Part shown: positions 8,114 to 15,696 of the stretch, piece by piece | How the letters are laid out: every line of letters starts with the position of its first letter | How positions within the stretch are numbered: position 1 is the stretch's first letter | Assembly: GCA_942491735.1 (NCBI GenBank) | Contig: CALOCN010000001.1 | Location: 1,054,001 to 1,118,000, forward strand | Reading direction: 5' to 3' | DNA: 64,000 nt | Source of the DNA: CALOCN01 sp942491735 | Lineage (GTDB): Bacteria > Eisenbacteria > RBG-16-71-46 > JABDJR01 | Position numbers and translations under genes: made by a program | The notes under the pieces: generated by a model | Told to the model about the DNA's origin: nothing | The model's database searches: none | The model's input: the letters and a program-made list of their open reading frames with translations, nothing else

Positions 8114-10086
8114 GATCCGGCCGGAGTCCAGCGCACGCCCAGACGAATCACCCGCCCGGTGGTGGCATAGCCGCGCAGATCCTCGTAGGCCACCGCGCCC
8201 AGATTCTCCCCCTCGACCTCCAGCCGCACCCGTGGGGTGACCGCGAACCGCAGCCGGGCATGCCAGAGCGTGTAGCCGGGTTGCCACTTCGTGTTGGCCG
8301 CGGTGACCGGCACCGCGCTGGTGGTCCGCGCACCGGCGGCGGCGGACCAGGGGCCGTGGGTCAGCGAAAGCTCGGCGAATGCGGTGGTGGCGGCGCGCCC
8401 CACCAACTGACGACCACCGGTCACCGGATCCCCGGTGGCATCCTCGGCTTCGACCCAGGTCAGGGACCCATCCAGCCGCCAATCCAGGGAACCGGTGTTG
8501 AAACCCACCGAGGCATCCGACTCCACGCCGCGAAAGGTAGCCTGGGCCACGTTGTGTGGTCGCCACACCCCGTCCGCTCCGGGGACCCACTGGATCAGGT
8601 CATCCACCCGCGAGGCGAACAGACCAACCTGGGCCCGGGAGCCTTTCCATGTTCCTTCCAGTCCCAGGTCGGCGTCGTAGGCACGCTCGGGACGGAGGTC
8701 GGGGTTGCCGGCCGCACTGGCCCGGGCCGGCCAGAAGAGATCGTCGAAGGTGGGGGGGCGAAACCCGGTTCCCAGGCCGCCCCGGGCCCGCAACGAGGTG
8801 GTGTCGTCCAGTTCCCAGGATCGGGTGAGCGTGACCCGGGCGCTCGGCTCGGGGGAGAGCCCCTCGATCGCGTCGCCGCGACCGGCCAAGGTGATCCCCC
8901 ACGCGCCCCGGGTCAGACCCAGTTCCGCACCCAGGGATCCGCGCGGACGGGTGCGGGTTCCATCGGTCGTGCTCTCCAGACGGTCGATCGCCGCTTCCGA
9001 ACGGATGTCCAACGACGCGTTGTCCAGGACCTGGGCCCACTCGAGGGCGGCGCGCCCGCGCTCGTTGCGGTGGGTGTCGTCGATCGCCCCCAACGGACTG
9101 CCCGGATCGCCGTAGTGACGGCGAAAGGACTGCCCGCTGAGATCCAGGGTCCAAAGACCCGGCAGGTCGCTTAGCGTGGCTCCGCGCAGGGTGGCCACTG
9201 CTTCGGCGAAGGTGTCTTCCCGCATGGCCTCGGGCGAGGGAAAGAATCGGGACCCGGGCACATCCCGTTTGTCCCTGCGTGCCTCCACCGAGAGCTCCAG
9301 TGCCCCGGCCCAGGTCGGGTGATGGGACACCCGGGCGCGCAACCCGCCGGTGCGCACCGAGCCCTGGAGTTCCCCAAGGATCGGCGAGGCCGTTTCCAGT
9401 CGTAGCGCGGTCTCCCCGGACCAACGACCCGAAGCCACCCCGCCGCGGGCCCAGAGCAATCCGCGCTCCTGGGTTCCGGCCATGATCCGCAGGGATGCGT
9501 TGGTCTCCCGGTCCTGACGTCGCACGAGATTGACCGCGCCCCCCAGGGCATAGAATCCGTACTGGGCTCCCACGCTTCCGCGGCTCACCTCGATGCGCTC
9601 CAGCCCATCGGGATCCAGGGCGTACAGATCCACCGCGCCACCCTGGGCCGAGTTGAGCGGCCGGCCGTCCAGCATTACCGCCACCCGGTCGGCACGGTAG
9701 CCGCGGATGGAAACGACCTGGCTCGCCCCGTCGCCCAGACCGGTCACCCGCACTCCGGCCACCGGGGATAGGGCCTGCCCCAATTCCACCGGATCCAGCC
9801 GTTCCAACCACGCGCGATCCAGCACGGTGCGTGGGCCCAGTGTGGGCCGACCCACCGCGACCCGCGGGGCCTCGGTGCGTACGACCGGAAGGGTGTATAC
9901 GGCCAGGGTGTCCGTGCGGGCCGTGGAATCGCGAAGGGCGGCCGACGTGGGAGCCGGTGCAAGCACGGTTGTGGAACGAGCCCCGATTCCCGGTCCCAGG
10001 ACCGAGGATCGGAGGGCAGGGGCCGAAACGGATGCAGACCCCAGGACCACCACGCCAGCCGCCAACGCGATCCGGAAACGTGTCAT
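8110..10086 (-). CDS. btuB: TonB-dependent outer-membrane receptor, BtuB-like
   Basis: This is a 658-residue TonB-dependent receptor. After the signal peptide comes a plug domain: LDPVELGQALSPVAGVRV, VSIRGYRADRVAVMLDGR and LERIEVSRGSVGAQYG, then GGAVNLV. A 22-strand-type barrel follows. It contains the usual late motif FRPPTFDDLFW..., then GNPDLRPERAYDADLGLEG, and ends with a C-terminal strand. A TonB-box-like stretch (TLAVYTLPVV) precedes the plug. It starts one base after the stop of the upstream propeller gene and overlaps the next gene by 4 bases. The cobalamin riboswitch at the head of this operon makes vitamin B12 or another corrinoid the likely substrate. No btuCDF genes lie in the window. 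Confidence 0.9.
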   Translation of the reverse strand: MTRFRIALAAGVVVLGSASVSAPALRSSVLGPGIGARSTTVLAPAPTSAALRDSTARTDTLAVYTLPVVRTEAPRVAVGRPTLGPRTVLDRAWLERLDPVELGQALSPVAGVRVTGLGDGASQVVSIRGYRADRVAVMLDGRPLNSAQGGAVDLYALDPDGLERIEVSRGSVGAQYGFYALGGAVNLVRRQDRETNASLRIMAGTQERGLLWARGGVASGRWSGETALRLETASPILGELQGSVRTGGLRARVSHHPTWAGALELSVEARRDKRDVPGSRFFPSPEAMREDTFAEAVATLRGATLSDLPGLWTLDLSGQSFRRHYGDPGSPLGAIDDTHRNERGRAALEWAQVLDNASLDIRSEAAIDRLESTTDGTRTRPRGSLGAELGLTRGAWGITLAGRGDAIEGLSPEPSARVTLTRSWELDDTTSLRARGGLGTGFRPPTFDDLFWPARASAAGNPDLRPERAYDADLGLEGTWKGSRAQVGLFASRVDDLIQWVPGADGVWRPHNVAQATFRGVESDASVGFNTGSLDWRLDGSLTWVEAEDATGDPVTGGRQLVGRAATTAFAELSLTHGPWSAAAGARTTSAVPVTAANTKWQPGYTLWHARLRFAVTPRVRLEVEGENLGAVAYEDLRGYATTGRVIRLGVRWTPAGS

Positions 10087-10087
10087 C

Positions 10088-11599
10088 TCAGCGAACGACC
10101 GCTACCCGGGTCACTGCGGTGTGGCTGCCGTCTGTCAGGTGAACGAAGTAGATGCCGTTGGCGAACGGGGTGGTGTCCAGGGCGAGGGCACCGTCGGCCA
10201 CCCCGTCGCGGGACAGGAGCACCCGTCCGCGCACATCGACGAGACGCACCGTGGCCTTTCCCTGGATGCCGCGCAGGGCGAGCCGCAAGGCACCGCGGGA
10301 GGGGTTGTCCAGGGCGCGCGCCGCCAGCGGCAACGCGGCCACCGTGATCCGGCGCTCCCCCAGGGTCTCCAGTCCTCCGGTGCGAAGCCGGGCGACCAGA
10401 CGGTAGGCCACCTCCCCGCGCACGGGGTCCTCGTCGCGCCAGGTACCCCTTTCCGCGGCAACGAGGTCCGCGACGGTTCGCCAGTCGGCTGCGCCCCCGC
10501 TGCGCTCGACCTGGATGCGGGAGGCTTCGTGGACGTCGCCCAGGGTCCAGTCGAGCCGGACTCCGGCCTCGGTGGCTTCCACCGAGAACGTGGTGAGCTG
10601 CACCGGCACCGGCTTGTCCTCATGGACGGCCAGACAGCCGGGACCGTCGCCGGTGGCATACGTGTCGATGACCTGCTCATCGCTCAGGCGAAGCCGCACC
10701 AGGAGGTCGTCGGCGAACAGGGTGAAGAGGAGGTTGCCCATGCCGTCGAACGCGAGTCCGGTGTACCCGGTACCTCCGACCAGCAGAGCGTTGCCGGAAT
10801 CCCGGATCACCGTGCGGGTATCGGCGTCGTAGGTGTAGAGCCCCCCGAAGTAGTCCGTGGTGACCGCGAGTCCGTCGCCGATGGCGATCTTGCCCGGGCT
10901 CCCTCCCAGGACCAGGGTGTCCTGCGGCGCGTGCGTGGCCCCGTCGATGACGTGCGCCTCCCCGAACACGGAGAAGTAGTTCCCGGTGCACATCACGTGG
11001 AGGTCGTTGTTCCAGGCGGCCAGCCACTGGGGGTTCATCCCCACCGCTAGGGTGTCGGTAATCGCGAGCGTACCCGGGTCCAGGGCGAACACCGTCCCCG
11101 GGTCGTAACCGAAGTCGCTGGGCCGGAACCCGGTGTTGGCCACATAGCAGACGCCGTTCAGGAGGAGCACGTCTTCCGGTGAGCCGCCGACCCCCACCCG
11201 GCCGGTCTCGGTGCCGGTGGCGTCGAAGCGGACCAGTTCGTGGGTGTTGAGCAACGACACGTAGACGTTGCCCGCGTCGTCCACGTCGAGGGCGTAGGGG
11301 TTTGAGCCGGCTCCCGTGGAGAGGGTCTGCAACAGCGTGAGCGTGGCGGTGTCCAGGACCTCCACCGCGTCCGCGCCGGAGACCACCACGTAGAGCTTGC
11401 CCGCCTTCACCACCGCCTCGCTGGGAAACCCGGCGAAGGCGTGCGGTCCCAGTTGCACCGCGCCCGTGGTCAGGTCCGCGGTGGAGATCGTGTTGTCGAT
11501 TCCGTTCATGACGAGGGCGGTCGGTGTGGCGTGAGCCACGGGGGATTGGACCCCGGGGGCGAGCAGAAGCAAGAAGCAGACAGCAATGAAGCGTGGCAC
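10088..11599 (-). CDS. Secreted YncE-like beta-propeller with C-terminal sorting-like domain, first gene of B12 operon
   Basis: This is a 503-residue exported protein. The start is GTG, supported by GGGAGG eight bases upstream, and opens the signal peptide MPRFIAVCFLLLLAPGVQS...AHA. The N-terminal 310 residues form a YVTN-type propeller, with blades such as LVMNGIDNTISTADL, KLYVVVSGADAVEVLDT and NVYVSLLNTHELVRFD. They are related in layout to the lipoprotein at 5520. A Fn3-like segment follows (PVQLTTFSVEATEAGVRLDW), then a T9SS type-A-like tail (LDNPSRGALRLAL ... FANGIYFVHLTDG). The leader carries a cobalamin riboswitch about 170 bases upstream. It is likely a surface or secreted corrinoid-capturing propeller similar in role to BtuG. 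The function is inferred from context. Confidence 0.87.
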   Translation of the reverse strand: MPRFIAVCFLLLLAPGVQSPVAHATPTALVMNGIDNTISTADLTTGAVQLGPHAFAGFPSEAVVKAGKLYVVVSGADAVEVLDTATLTLLQTLSTGAGSNPYALDVDDAGNVYVSLLNTHELVRFDATGTETGRVGVGGSPEDVLLLNGVCYVANTGFRPSDFGYDPGTVFALDPGTLAITDTLAVGMNPQWLAAWNNDLHVMCTGNYFSVFGEAHVIDGATHAPQDTLVLGGSPGKIAIGDGLAVTTDYFGGLYTYDADTRTVIRDSGNALLVGGTGYTGLAFDGMGNLLFTLFADDLLVRLRLSDEQVIDTYATGDGPGCLAVHEDKPVPVQLTTFSVEATEAGVRLDWTLGDVHEASRIQVERSGGAADWRTVADLVAAERGTWRDEDPVRGEVAYRLVARLRTGGLETLGERRITVAALPLAARALDNPSRGALRLALRGIQGKATVRLVDVRGRVLLSRDGVADGALALDTTPFANGIYFVHLTDGSHTAVTRVAVVR

Positions 11600-11770
11600 G
11601 TCGAAAACCTCCCGTTCGAGATGCAGGGACGTCTTCGGGGCGGGGAACGCCGGACGAGTGACGCGGGGGGATCAGCGCACGGCACGGAACCACGGGGGGT
11701 TCCGACCCGGCGCCGGTCGGCGTCGAACCACGTCATGCGTCCTCAGCACTCCTCGAAGGACGTCAGACAT

Positions 11771-11918
11771 CGTCCGTGGCCGGTCTCCTGACTTGCGGGT
11801 CATCCTCGGGTCGCCCCTTCCCGGAAACGTGTTCCAGTGGGATTCTTGCGACCGTTGTCACCGCTTACAGTGGCGGGTCCGTGCCGGATTCTCACCGGCT
11901 TCCCGTGCACCACGGACG
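11771..11918 (-). promoter_or_regulatory. Cobalamin (B12) riboswitch
   Basis: Read leftward, the element begins CGTCCGTGG and ends CCACGGACG, giving a 9-bp closing P1 helix. Between them lie GGGAAGCCGGTGAGAATCC, then GGCACGGACCCGCCACTGT with the B12-box core GCCACTG (11868-11874), and the distal part with GGATGACCCGCAAGTCAGGAGACC. These are the hallmark segments of the cobalamin family, in the right order. It precedes by about 170 bases the four-gene operon of propeller, BtuB-like receptor, BNR-like protein and propeller lipoprotein. It should lower expression when adenosylcobalamin or a related corrinoid is plentiful. Confidence 0.95.
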
Positions 11919-12021
11919 AGATGTGAGTGAGGCGCAGTCTAGGGATGCGGGAGGGGGGGGTCAATGAGGAACAGGGAATCGGTTACGGTTAGGCGGGATA
12001 CAGGTTCGGGAAGGAGCAGCG

Positions 12022-12807
12022 GTGGCCGACCAATCACAGTGGAATCTCCCCGCCGATCAGGCGGTCGATCGACTCATGCGCGACTACGGGGGACAGATCT
12101 ACCGTCTTGGGCTCTCGGTTTGCGGGAACCCGGACGAGGCCCAGGATCTGGTCCAGGACGTGTTCCTGGCCGCCTATCGCAAGTGGGACCAGTTCGAGGG
12201 GCGTTCCAAGCCCACCACCTGGCTCTTCACCATTGCCACCCGGCGCTGTCAGCGGTTACACCGCAAGCGGGCCGGGGAACCCCGGCATATGGAGTCCCTG
12301 GACGAACTCCTGCCCTTTGACGAACCCACCCTGCCGGTCCTCGACGACGGCCGGTCGCGCGGGGAAGTGGAACGGCAGGTCGGAACGGCCATCGCCACCC
12401 TTCCCGAGGCGTTTCGGGTTCCGCTCCTCCTCAAGGACATCGTGGGACTTCCGGTGAGCGACGTGGCCGAGATCCTGGGCCTCAAGGAGGCCACCGTGAA
12501 GACCCGTCTCCACCGCGCCCGGCTCAAGCTGCGCAAGGTCATCGTGGAGAACCTTCCCCGGGAAACCGACGCGGCTCCCGCACCGGCCTATCCGCTTCAG
12601 GTGTGTCTGGACCTCCTGGAGGCCAAGCAGGAGTCGCTCGATCGCGGCGTCCCCTTCGCCGAGGGGGACGCGGTGATCTGCGAACGGTGTCGCAGCGTCT
12701 TTCGCACCCTGGACCTCGGGGCGGATGTGTGCCTGACCCTGGGGGGCGGCGATCTCCCCGCGGGCCTGGCCGAGAGCCTGCGCAAGCGGATTCACGAGTC
12801 ACCCTAA
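12022..12807 (+). CDS. ECF RNA polymerase sigma factor with Cys-containing C-terminal extension
   Basis: This is a 261-residue sigma-70-family ECF factor. The GTG start is preceded by AAGGAG. Region 2 spans about residues 15-85, with the promoter-melting stretch DEAQDLVQDVFLAAYRKW and TWLFTIATRRC. Region 4 spans about 115-175, with LPEAFRVPLLLKDIVGL and the helix-turn-helix ending ATVKTRLHRARLKLRK. Beyond a typical ECF end there are about 80 extra residues with four cysteines (195, 220, 223, 237), including CERC. No separate anti-sigma gene is adjacent, so the tail may be an in-cis sensor, as known for some ECF groups with cysteine-rich tails. The next genes are for persulfide oxidation, so it may respond to sulfide, persulfide or a metal. 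That link is inference. Confidence 0.88.
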   Translation: MADQSQWNLPADQAVDRLMRDYGGQIYRLGLSVCGNPDEAQDLVQDVFLAAYRKWDQFEGRSKPTTWLFTIATRRCQRLHRKRAGEPRHMESLDELLPFDEPTLPVLDDGRSRGEVERQVGTAIATLPEAFRVPLLLKDIVGLPVSDVAEILGLKEATVKTRLHRARLKLRKVIVENLPRETDAAPAPAYPLQVCLDLLEAKQESLDRGVPFAEGDAVICERCRSVFRTLDLGADVCLTLGGGDLPAGLAESLRKRIHESP

Positions 12808-12850
12808 CTCGTTTCATGGCAACTGATTAAGAAATTGTCCGCTCCCAACG

Positions 12851-12877
12851 GGAACCTCCCGACGCCTGCGTGTCTCT
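12851..12877 (+). promoter_or_regulatory. Candidate ECF-type promoter of the persulfide cluster
   Basis: GGAACCT at 12851 followed by a 16-base gap and GTCTC at 12872 resembles the GGAAC / GTC pattern of many ECF promoters. It lies between the ECF gene and the persulfide dioxygenase gene. A weaker look-alike (GGAAC at 11968) lies before the ECF gene itself. The match is short and could be chance. Confidence 0.3.
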
Positions 12878-12912
12878 CACCTCATGAAGCACGTATCCAC
12901 CCAGGAGGACCC

Positions 12913-14301
12913 ATGTTTTTCAAGCAGTACTATCTCGATTGCCTATCCCACGCCTCGTACATGATTGCCGACGAGACCACCGGAAGCGCGGTGGTCGTCG
13001 ATCCGCAACGGGATATCGACCACTATCTCGCCGACGCCCAGCTGCACGGTCTTCGCATCGAGCACGTTCTGTTGACCCACTTCCACGCCGACTTCGTGGC
13101 CGGCCACCTCGAGCTGCGTGACCGGTTCGGCGCCACCATTCATCTGGGCCGGCGGGCCGAGGCCGAGTTCCCCTTCCACGCGGTGGGAGACGGAGACCGC
13201 ATCGAACTGGGACGCGTGGTGCTCGAGGCGATGGAGACGCCCGGCCACACCCCGGAGTCCACCTCGTTCGTGGTCATCGATCGCGATCGCGGCGAAACGC
13301 CCTACGCCGTGTTGACCGGCGACACCCTGTTCATCGGCGATGTCGGGCGACCCGACCTGCTCGCGTCGCTGGGGCACACCGCCGACGAGTTGGCCGACAT
13401 GCTGTATGACTCGGTGACCAACCGCCTGATGCGGCTCCCGGACGACACGCTGGTCTATCCCGCTCACGGGGCCGGCTCCATGTGCGGCAAGAACCTGGGC
13501 ACGGAGACCGTCTCCACCCTCGGTGAGCAACGCCTGATGAATCCCGCGCTCAAGTTCGACGACCTGGCCTCCTTCAAGGCCTATGTCACCTCGGAACAGC
13601 CGGCGGCGCCCGCGTACTTTGCCTTCGATGCGGTGCTCAACCGCAAGGAACGCCCGGTCCTGGACACCAATCTGGAGCACGCGAATCGTTCGCTGACCCT
13701 GGACCAGGTTCTCACCCATCGCGAGCAGGGTGCCCAGCTCCTGGATACCCGGCCGGCGGACACGTTCGCCCGGGGACATCTGGTCGGAAGCCTCAATGTT
13801 CCCCTGGAGGGGCGCTACGCCACCTGGGCGGGTACCCTGCTCGACCCCGAACGTCCCATTGTCCTCGTTGCCGATCCCGGTCGCGAGGAAGAGTCGGCCA
13901 TGCGTCTGGGACGCATCGGATTCGATTCGGTGGTGGGGCATCTCGAGGGTGGGTTCAACGCCACGCGCCGTCGCCAGGACGTGGTGGCCCGGGCGGAGCG
14001 ACTCAGCGGTCCGGACCTGGGCGAGGCACTCGGGTCGTCGGGTCCTCCGGTCCTGCTGGACGTGCGCACCGCGGGAGAGCGGAACGCCGCTCCCATCCCG
14101 GGCAGCCTGACCATTCCTCTCGACGAGCTGCCGTCCCGTCTCGGCGAGATTCCCCGGGATCGACCCGTGGTCCTCGTCTGCGCCGGCGGGTATCGCTCGG
14201 GCATCGCCAACAGCGTGCTCATGCAGAACGGCTTTACCCGTACCGCGGATCTGTTGGGAGGGTATCCTACGTGGGCTTCCCACATGGCTCCCTCGTCCTG
14301 A
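12913..14301 (+). CDS. Persulfide dioxygenase-rhodanese fusion (CstB/ETHE1-like, two rhodanese domains)
   Basis: This is a 462-residue protein. It starts after a strong AGGAGG site with MFFKQYYLDCLSHASYMI. The N-terminal metallo-beta-lactamase domain (about 1-245) has the metal motif THFHADFVAGH at 55-65, GHTPES and LTGDTLFIGDVGRPDL, and is typical of persulfide dioxygenases that oxidise glutathione or other low-molecular-weight persulfides to sulfite. Two rhodanese domains follow. The first (about 265-355) has VADPGREEE where the catalytic Cys loop should be, so it lacks the Cys. The second (about 372-460) has the active loop VCAGGYRSG. This layout matches CstB-type enzymes. It is followed by a rhodanese membrane protein and a TauE/SafE exporter, which fits sulfite or thiosulfate disposal. 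Confidence 0.93.
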   Translation: MFFKQYYLDCLSHASYMIADETTGSAVVVDPQRDIDHYLADAQLHGLRIEHVLLTHFHADFVAGHLELRDRFGATIHLGRRAEAEFPFHAVGDGDRIELGRVVLEAMETPGHTPESTSFVVIDRDRGETPYAVLTGDTLFIGDVGRPDLLASLGHTADELADMLYDSVTNRLMRLPDDTLVYPAHGAGSMCGKNLGTETVSTLGEQRLMNPALKFDDLASFKAYVTSEQPAAPAYFAFDAVLNRKERPVLDTNLEHANRSLTLDQVLTHREQGAQLLDTRPADTFARGHLVGSLNVPLEGRYATWAGTLLDPERPIVLVADPGREEESAMRLGRIGFDSVVGHLEGGFNATRRRQDVVARAERLSGPDLGEALGSSGPPVLLDVRTAGERNAAPIPGSLTIPLDELPSRLGEIPRDRPVVLVCAGGYRSGIANSVLMQNGFTRTADLLGGYPTWASHMAPSS

Positions 14302-14335
14302 CCTTGTGGCAAGCACTTTCATCCCCGGAGGCATC

Positions 14336-14905
14336 GTGTCCGTTGCATCTGTTCCCGCCCGAATCCAGACCGTAAGCCCGGCCGTCCTGCACGAGTGGCT
14401 GGAGTCCGACGAGGCCATCGTGGTCGACGTCCGCGAAGCCACCGAACATGCGGCCGAGCGCATCCCCGAGAGCTGGCTGGTGTCGCTCTCCGCCTTCGAC
14501 GCCACCCGTTTGCCTTCGGTCCATGAAGGCAAACGCCTGGTGCTGCATTGCCAGTCCGGCAACCGCTCGGCCAAGGCGGCCAAGGTCCTGCTCAATTGCG
14601 GGTTCGAGGAAGTCATTCACCTGGAGGGGGGCATCGGGGCCTGGAAGCAGGCCGGACTCCCGGTCGAGTCCAGCGGCAAGGCTCCGCTCAACCTCATGCG
14701 ACAGGTCCAGATCGTGGCCGGGTCCATGACGCTGCTCGGCACGGCCCTCGCCGTGGCGGTGTCGCCGGCCTGGATGGTCCTGCCGGCGATCGTCGGCGCG
14801 GGGTTTCTCTTTGCCGGGGTCACCGGGACCTGCGGGATGGCCACCCTGCTGTCACTCCTGCCGTACAACAAACAGGCCTGCCCGCTGCCAGTGAAGGGGC
14901 GCTAG
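14336..14905 (+). CDS. Rhodanese with C-terminal membrane domain (YgaP-like)
   Basis: This protein of about 189 residues joins a cytosolic rhodanese to a two-helix membrane segment. The rhodanese part includes VVDVREATEHAAERI and the active-site loop HCQSGNRSAKAAKVL. The C-terminal part has two hydrophobic helices (VAGSMTLLGTALAVAVSPAW and MVLPAIVGAGFLFAGVTG) and ends CGMATLLSLLPYNKQACP, the pattern of the DUF2892 domain fused in YgaP. I chose the GTG at 14336, behind GGAGG. An earlier GTG at 14306, directly after the previous stop, is possible but has no clear ribosome site. It likely moves sulfane sulfur between carriers at the inner membrane. Confidence 0.88.
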   Translation: MSVASVPARIQTVSPAVLHEWLESDEAIVVDVREATEHAAERIPESWLVSLSAFDATRLPSVHEGKRLVLHCQSGNRSAKAAKVLLNCGFEEVIHLEGGIGAWKQAGLPVESSGKAPLNLMRQVQIVAGSMTLLGTALAVAVSPAWMVLPAIVGAGFLFAGVTGTCGMATLLSLLPYNKQACPLPVKGR

Positions 14906-14907
14906 CG

Positions 14908-15684
14908 ATGGCGTTTCTCATTGGGGGGGCGCTGGTGGTGGGACTCAGCCTGGGGCTGCTCGGCTCGGGGGGGTCCATCCTCACCGTGCCGGTCCTGGTC
15001 TACCTGTTGAACCACGTGGACAAGGTGGCCATCGCCGAGTCGTTGGCCATCGTGGGCGGGATCGCCCTGGTGGGCGCCCTCCCGTACGCGCGCCAGCGTC
15101 TGGTCAATTGGCGCAGCGTGCTGCTGTTCGGCGTTCCCGGAATGGCCGGGACCTTCTTCGGGGCGTGGGTCTCCCAGTGGGTCCCCGGAGCGGTCCAGCT
15201 GGTGGTCTTCGCGGCGGTGATCCTGGTCGCGGCGTGGATGATGTTTCGCCAACGCGAGCTGGCCTTGGACAATGCCAAGCGGCGTCATGCGATCCATGTC
15301 GCCCTGGACGGGTTGGCGGTGGGAGTGCTCACCGGGTTCGTCGGCGTGGGGGGCGGATTTCTCATTGTCCCGGCCCTGGTGCTCCTGGGGAATCTCCCCA
15401 TGCGGGAAGCCATCGGGACGAGCCTGCTCATCATTGCCCTGAAGTCGGCCACGGGGCTGGTCAAGTATCTCGGTGTTCTGGAGAAGCTGGAACTCGGGGT
15501 CGACTGGACGGTGATCGCCGTCTTCGTCGCGGTCGGCGTGGTGGGAAGCGCGGTGGGTCACCGCATCGGGGGCCGGCTCAACGGCAACCAGCTGCGACGC
15601 GCGTTTGCCGTGGTGCTGGTGGTCATGGGTCTGTTCATCTTCTCGCGTGAGCTGCCTGGACTGGTTTCGGCTGCGACGCGATAG
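14908..15684 (+). CDS. TauE/SafE family sulfite/sulfur-compound exporter
   Basis: This is a 258-residue integral membrane protein with about eight hydrophobic segments. It has the paired family repeats: LGLLGSGGSILTVPVLVYLL near the N terminus and GFVGVGGGFLIVPALVLLG in the second half. It starts two bases after the rhodanese gene and is surely in the same operon. Given the persulfide dioxygenase upstream, which makes sulfite, the cargo is probably sulfite or a related sulfur anion. TauE/SafE members are diverse, so the substrate is inferred from context. Confidence 0.92.
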   Translation: MAFLIGGALVVGLSLGLLGSGGSILTVPVLVYLLNHVDKVAIAESLAIVGGIALVGALPYARQRLVNWRSVLLFGVPGMAGTFFGAWVSQWVPGAVQLVVFAAVILVAAWMMFRQRELALDNAKRRHAIHVALDGLAVGVLTGFVGVGGGFLIVPALVLLGNLPMREAIGTSLLIIALKSATGLVKYLGVLEKLELGVDWTVIAVFVAVGVVGSAVGHRIGGRLNGNQLRRAFAVVLVVMGLFIFSRELPGLVSAATR

Positions 15685-15696
15685 GGACCGTACCCT

